From Halopelagius longus (GTDB lineage Archaea > Halobacteriota > Halobacteria > Halobacteriales > Haloferacaceae): DNA of 64,000 bases. The notes under the pieces are model-generated. The model had not been told where the DNA came from, did not search any database, and saw only the letters and a list, made by a program, of their open reading frames with translations. Shown here piece after piece: positions 63,095-64,000 of this stretch (within the stretch, counting starts at the first letter, position 1; each line of letters starts with the position of its first letter). Both the position numbers and the translations under genes were made by a program. The stretch spans positions 223,755-287,754 of the forward strand of contig NZ_FNKQ01000005.1 of assembly GCF_900100875.1 (NCBI RefSeq), given 5' to 3'.

Positions 63095-63388
63095 TCACTC
63101 CGAATCCGAAGCCGGTTCGAAGACCAGTTCCGTCTCCTCGCCGAGCAGTTCCCCTCCGCGCACCGACTCCACGCGGAGGGTGACGTCACGCGTGCTTCCG
63201 CACCCCCTGCTGACGAACTCGTCCCACTCCGCTCCGACCGACACCGGCCCCGAGCGGGTTCGACGGAGGTACGAACGATAGGCGTCGGCGTCGAGGGCGT
63301 CCGCCGTTCGTTCGTCGGGCGGCGAGAACGAGAGCACCACCCGAGAAGCGCTCTCGGACGATTTCGACGGCGTTCGGTCGTTCTTCAC
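63095..63388 (-). CDS. Small protein of unknown function
   Basis: The 97-residue frame begins with GTG 63388 and ends at 63095, 12 nt from the stop of the convergent regulator gene. The composition (acidic C-terminus, strand-like VVLSFSPPDERTADALD and RDVTLRVESVRGGE) fits a small beta protein. No family recognised; the non-ATG start lowers confidence. Confidence 0.5.
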   Translation of the reverse strand: MKNDRTPSKSSESASRVVLSFSPPDERTADALDADAYRSYLRRTRSGPVSVGAEWDEFVSRGCGSTRDVTLRVESVRGGELLGEETELVFEPASDSE

Positions 63389-63467
63389 GGCGGGGGTACG
63401 TTCTCTCCGGACAAGTGTCTGTCTCTCGTCCCGCGTTTCGGCGTCGAGTTACATCGCCGCCGAACTG

Positions 63468-64000
63468 CTACCCGTCGAGCACTTCCGCCGAATTGTCGCG
63501 CGGTTCGTAACCGATAGCCTGCATCGTCTCGGTGAGTGAGAAGTACCTGTCGTCGTTTCGCGACACCGCGTTCACCGTCACCGGACTCTCGGAGAGGTCA
63601 GAGAGGGCGGCTTTCCGGTGGACGTCGCGGCAGTCGCGGGGACTGAGCCACGTCGAACGGGCGAACCGAGCCTTCTCCGGTTCGACGTCGTCGCCGGTGT
63701 TCGATTCGAGGTCCTCGGCGCTCATGTACCACCCGATGCGGAGGTTGACGACGTCGAGGCCGTGACGGGTGGCGTAGAGGTCTGTCAGTCCCTCGCAGGC
63801 GACTTTGCTCACGCCGTAGAACGAGTCCGGACGCATCGGCGCGTCGGCCCGAACGGGCTCCGCGTCGGCCAGCGTCATCTTCTCGGGGTCGTGTTCGTCG
63901 GCGGCGTTGTACATCCCCACGGCGTGGTTCGAACTCGCGAACACCATCCGGTCGACGCCGTTCTCGACCATCGCGTCGAGGACGTTCTTCGTCCCCTCGA
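63468..64000 (-). CDS. NAD(P)-dependent epimerase/dehydrogenase, Azf/uronate dehydrogenase-like (5' end beyond window)
   Basis: The gene runs off the right edge; the reading frame stays open to 64000, so the start is missing. The visible 177 residues are the C-terminal half of an extended SDR: NGVDRMVFASSNHAVGMYN, SFYGVSKVACEGLTDLYATR (catalytic Tyr-x-x-x-Lys), LRIGWYM, TWLSPRDCRDV and ending with GYEPRDNSAEV. This pattern is shared by the archaeal glucose-6-phosphate dehydrogenase Azf and by uronate dehydrogenases, as I remember them. With the glucuronate operon nearby, uronate oxidation is possible. Function is not settled. Confidence 0.8.
   Translation of the reverse strand, partial: EGTKNVLDAMVENGVDRMVFASSNHAVGMYNAADEHDPEKMTLADAEPVRADAPMRPDSFYGVSKVACEGLTDLYATRHGLDVVNLRIGWYMSAEDLESNTGDDVEPEKARFARSTWLSPRDCRDVHRKAALSDLSESPVTVNAVSRNDDRYFSLTETMQAIGYEPRDNSAEVLDG

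Overview
This window is haloarchaeal chromosomal or megaplasmid DNA (class Halobacteria). The signs are high GC with strong third-position G/C bias, very acidic predicted proteins, Tat-type lipoproteins (RR signals followed by a lipobox Cys), TATA boxes about 25-30 nt upstream of start codons (leaderless transcripts), and genes typical of the group (haloarchaeal malate synthase, Orc1/Cdc6, DUF2270, ParA-like protein). The sugar gene set suggests a polysaccharide user related to Haloferax or Halogeometricum; the genus cannot be fixed from sequence alone.

Left part (1-11.5 kb): a lipoprotein and an MDR-type reductase, then a minus-strand gene run from 8614 to 2128. This run encodes a Tat lipoprotein, a membrane-anchored spermidine-synthase-like enzyme, a DUF2617-like protein, a zinc-ribbon protein and a pentapeptide-repeat K+ channel; the middle genes overlap or nearly touch. 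Next is a ParA-like ATPase with an acidic partner, facing a duplicated-domain winged-helix protein. Between the two lie phased 13-bp iterons. A third array of the same 13-bp repeat sits at 23.65 kb.

Middle (12-28 kb): an IclR regulator, a 2-hydroxyacid dehydrogenase, a complete sugar ABC importer (binding protein, two permeases, ATPase), an inositol-phosphatase-family enzyme, a sugar-acid dehydratase (XacD-like), a MOSC protein, a lipid kinase, malate synthase, and a GH43 lipoprotein.

Origin region (31-34 kb): Orc1/Cdc6 on the minus strand, flanked by copies of a 20-bp origin recognition box with core CTCTGAACGAGGGGT. Upstream copies are in inverted orientation on the two sides of a central segment, and a pyrimidine-rich, partly AT-rich tract is a candidate unwinding element. 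This is a convincing replication origin.

Right part (38-64 kb): a glucuronoxylan utilisation region. It carries a GH4 enzyme, a hexuronate operon (mannonate dehydratase, glucuronate isomerase, SDR oxidoreductase), a GH10 xylanase, a five-gene Opp/Dpp-type ABC importer divergent from a GH67 alpha-glucuronidase, an FAH-family 2-keto-3-deoxyxylonate dehydratase-like protein, a GH3 glycosidase and, at the right edge, an Azf/uronate-dehydrogenase-like enzyme. The inferred flow is: xylan cleaved outside by GH10, oligomers imported by the Opp-like transporter, side chains removed by GH67/GH4, backbone by GH3/GH43, glucuronate processed through UxaC/SDR/UxuA to 2-keto-3-deoxygluconate, and pentose through an oxidative (XacD/XacE-type) route. 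Malate synthase would fit glyoxylate-shunt metabolism.
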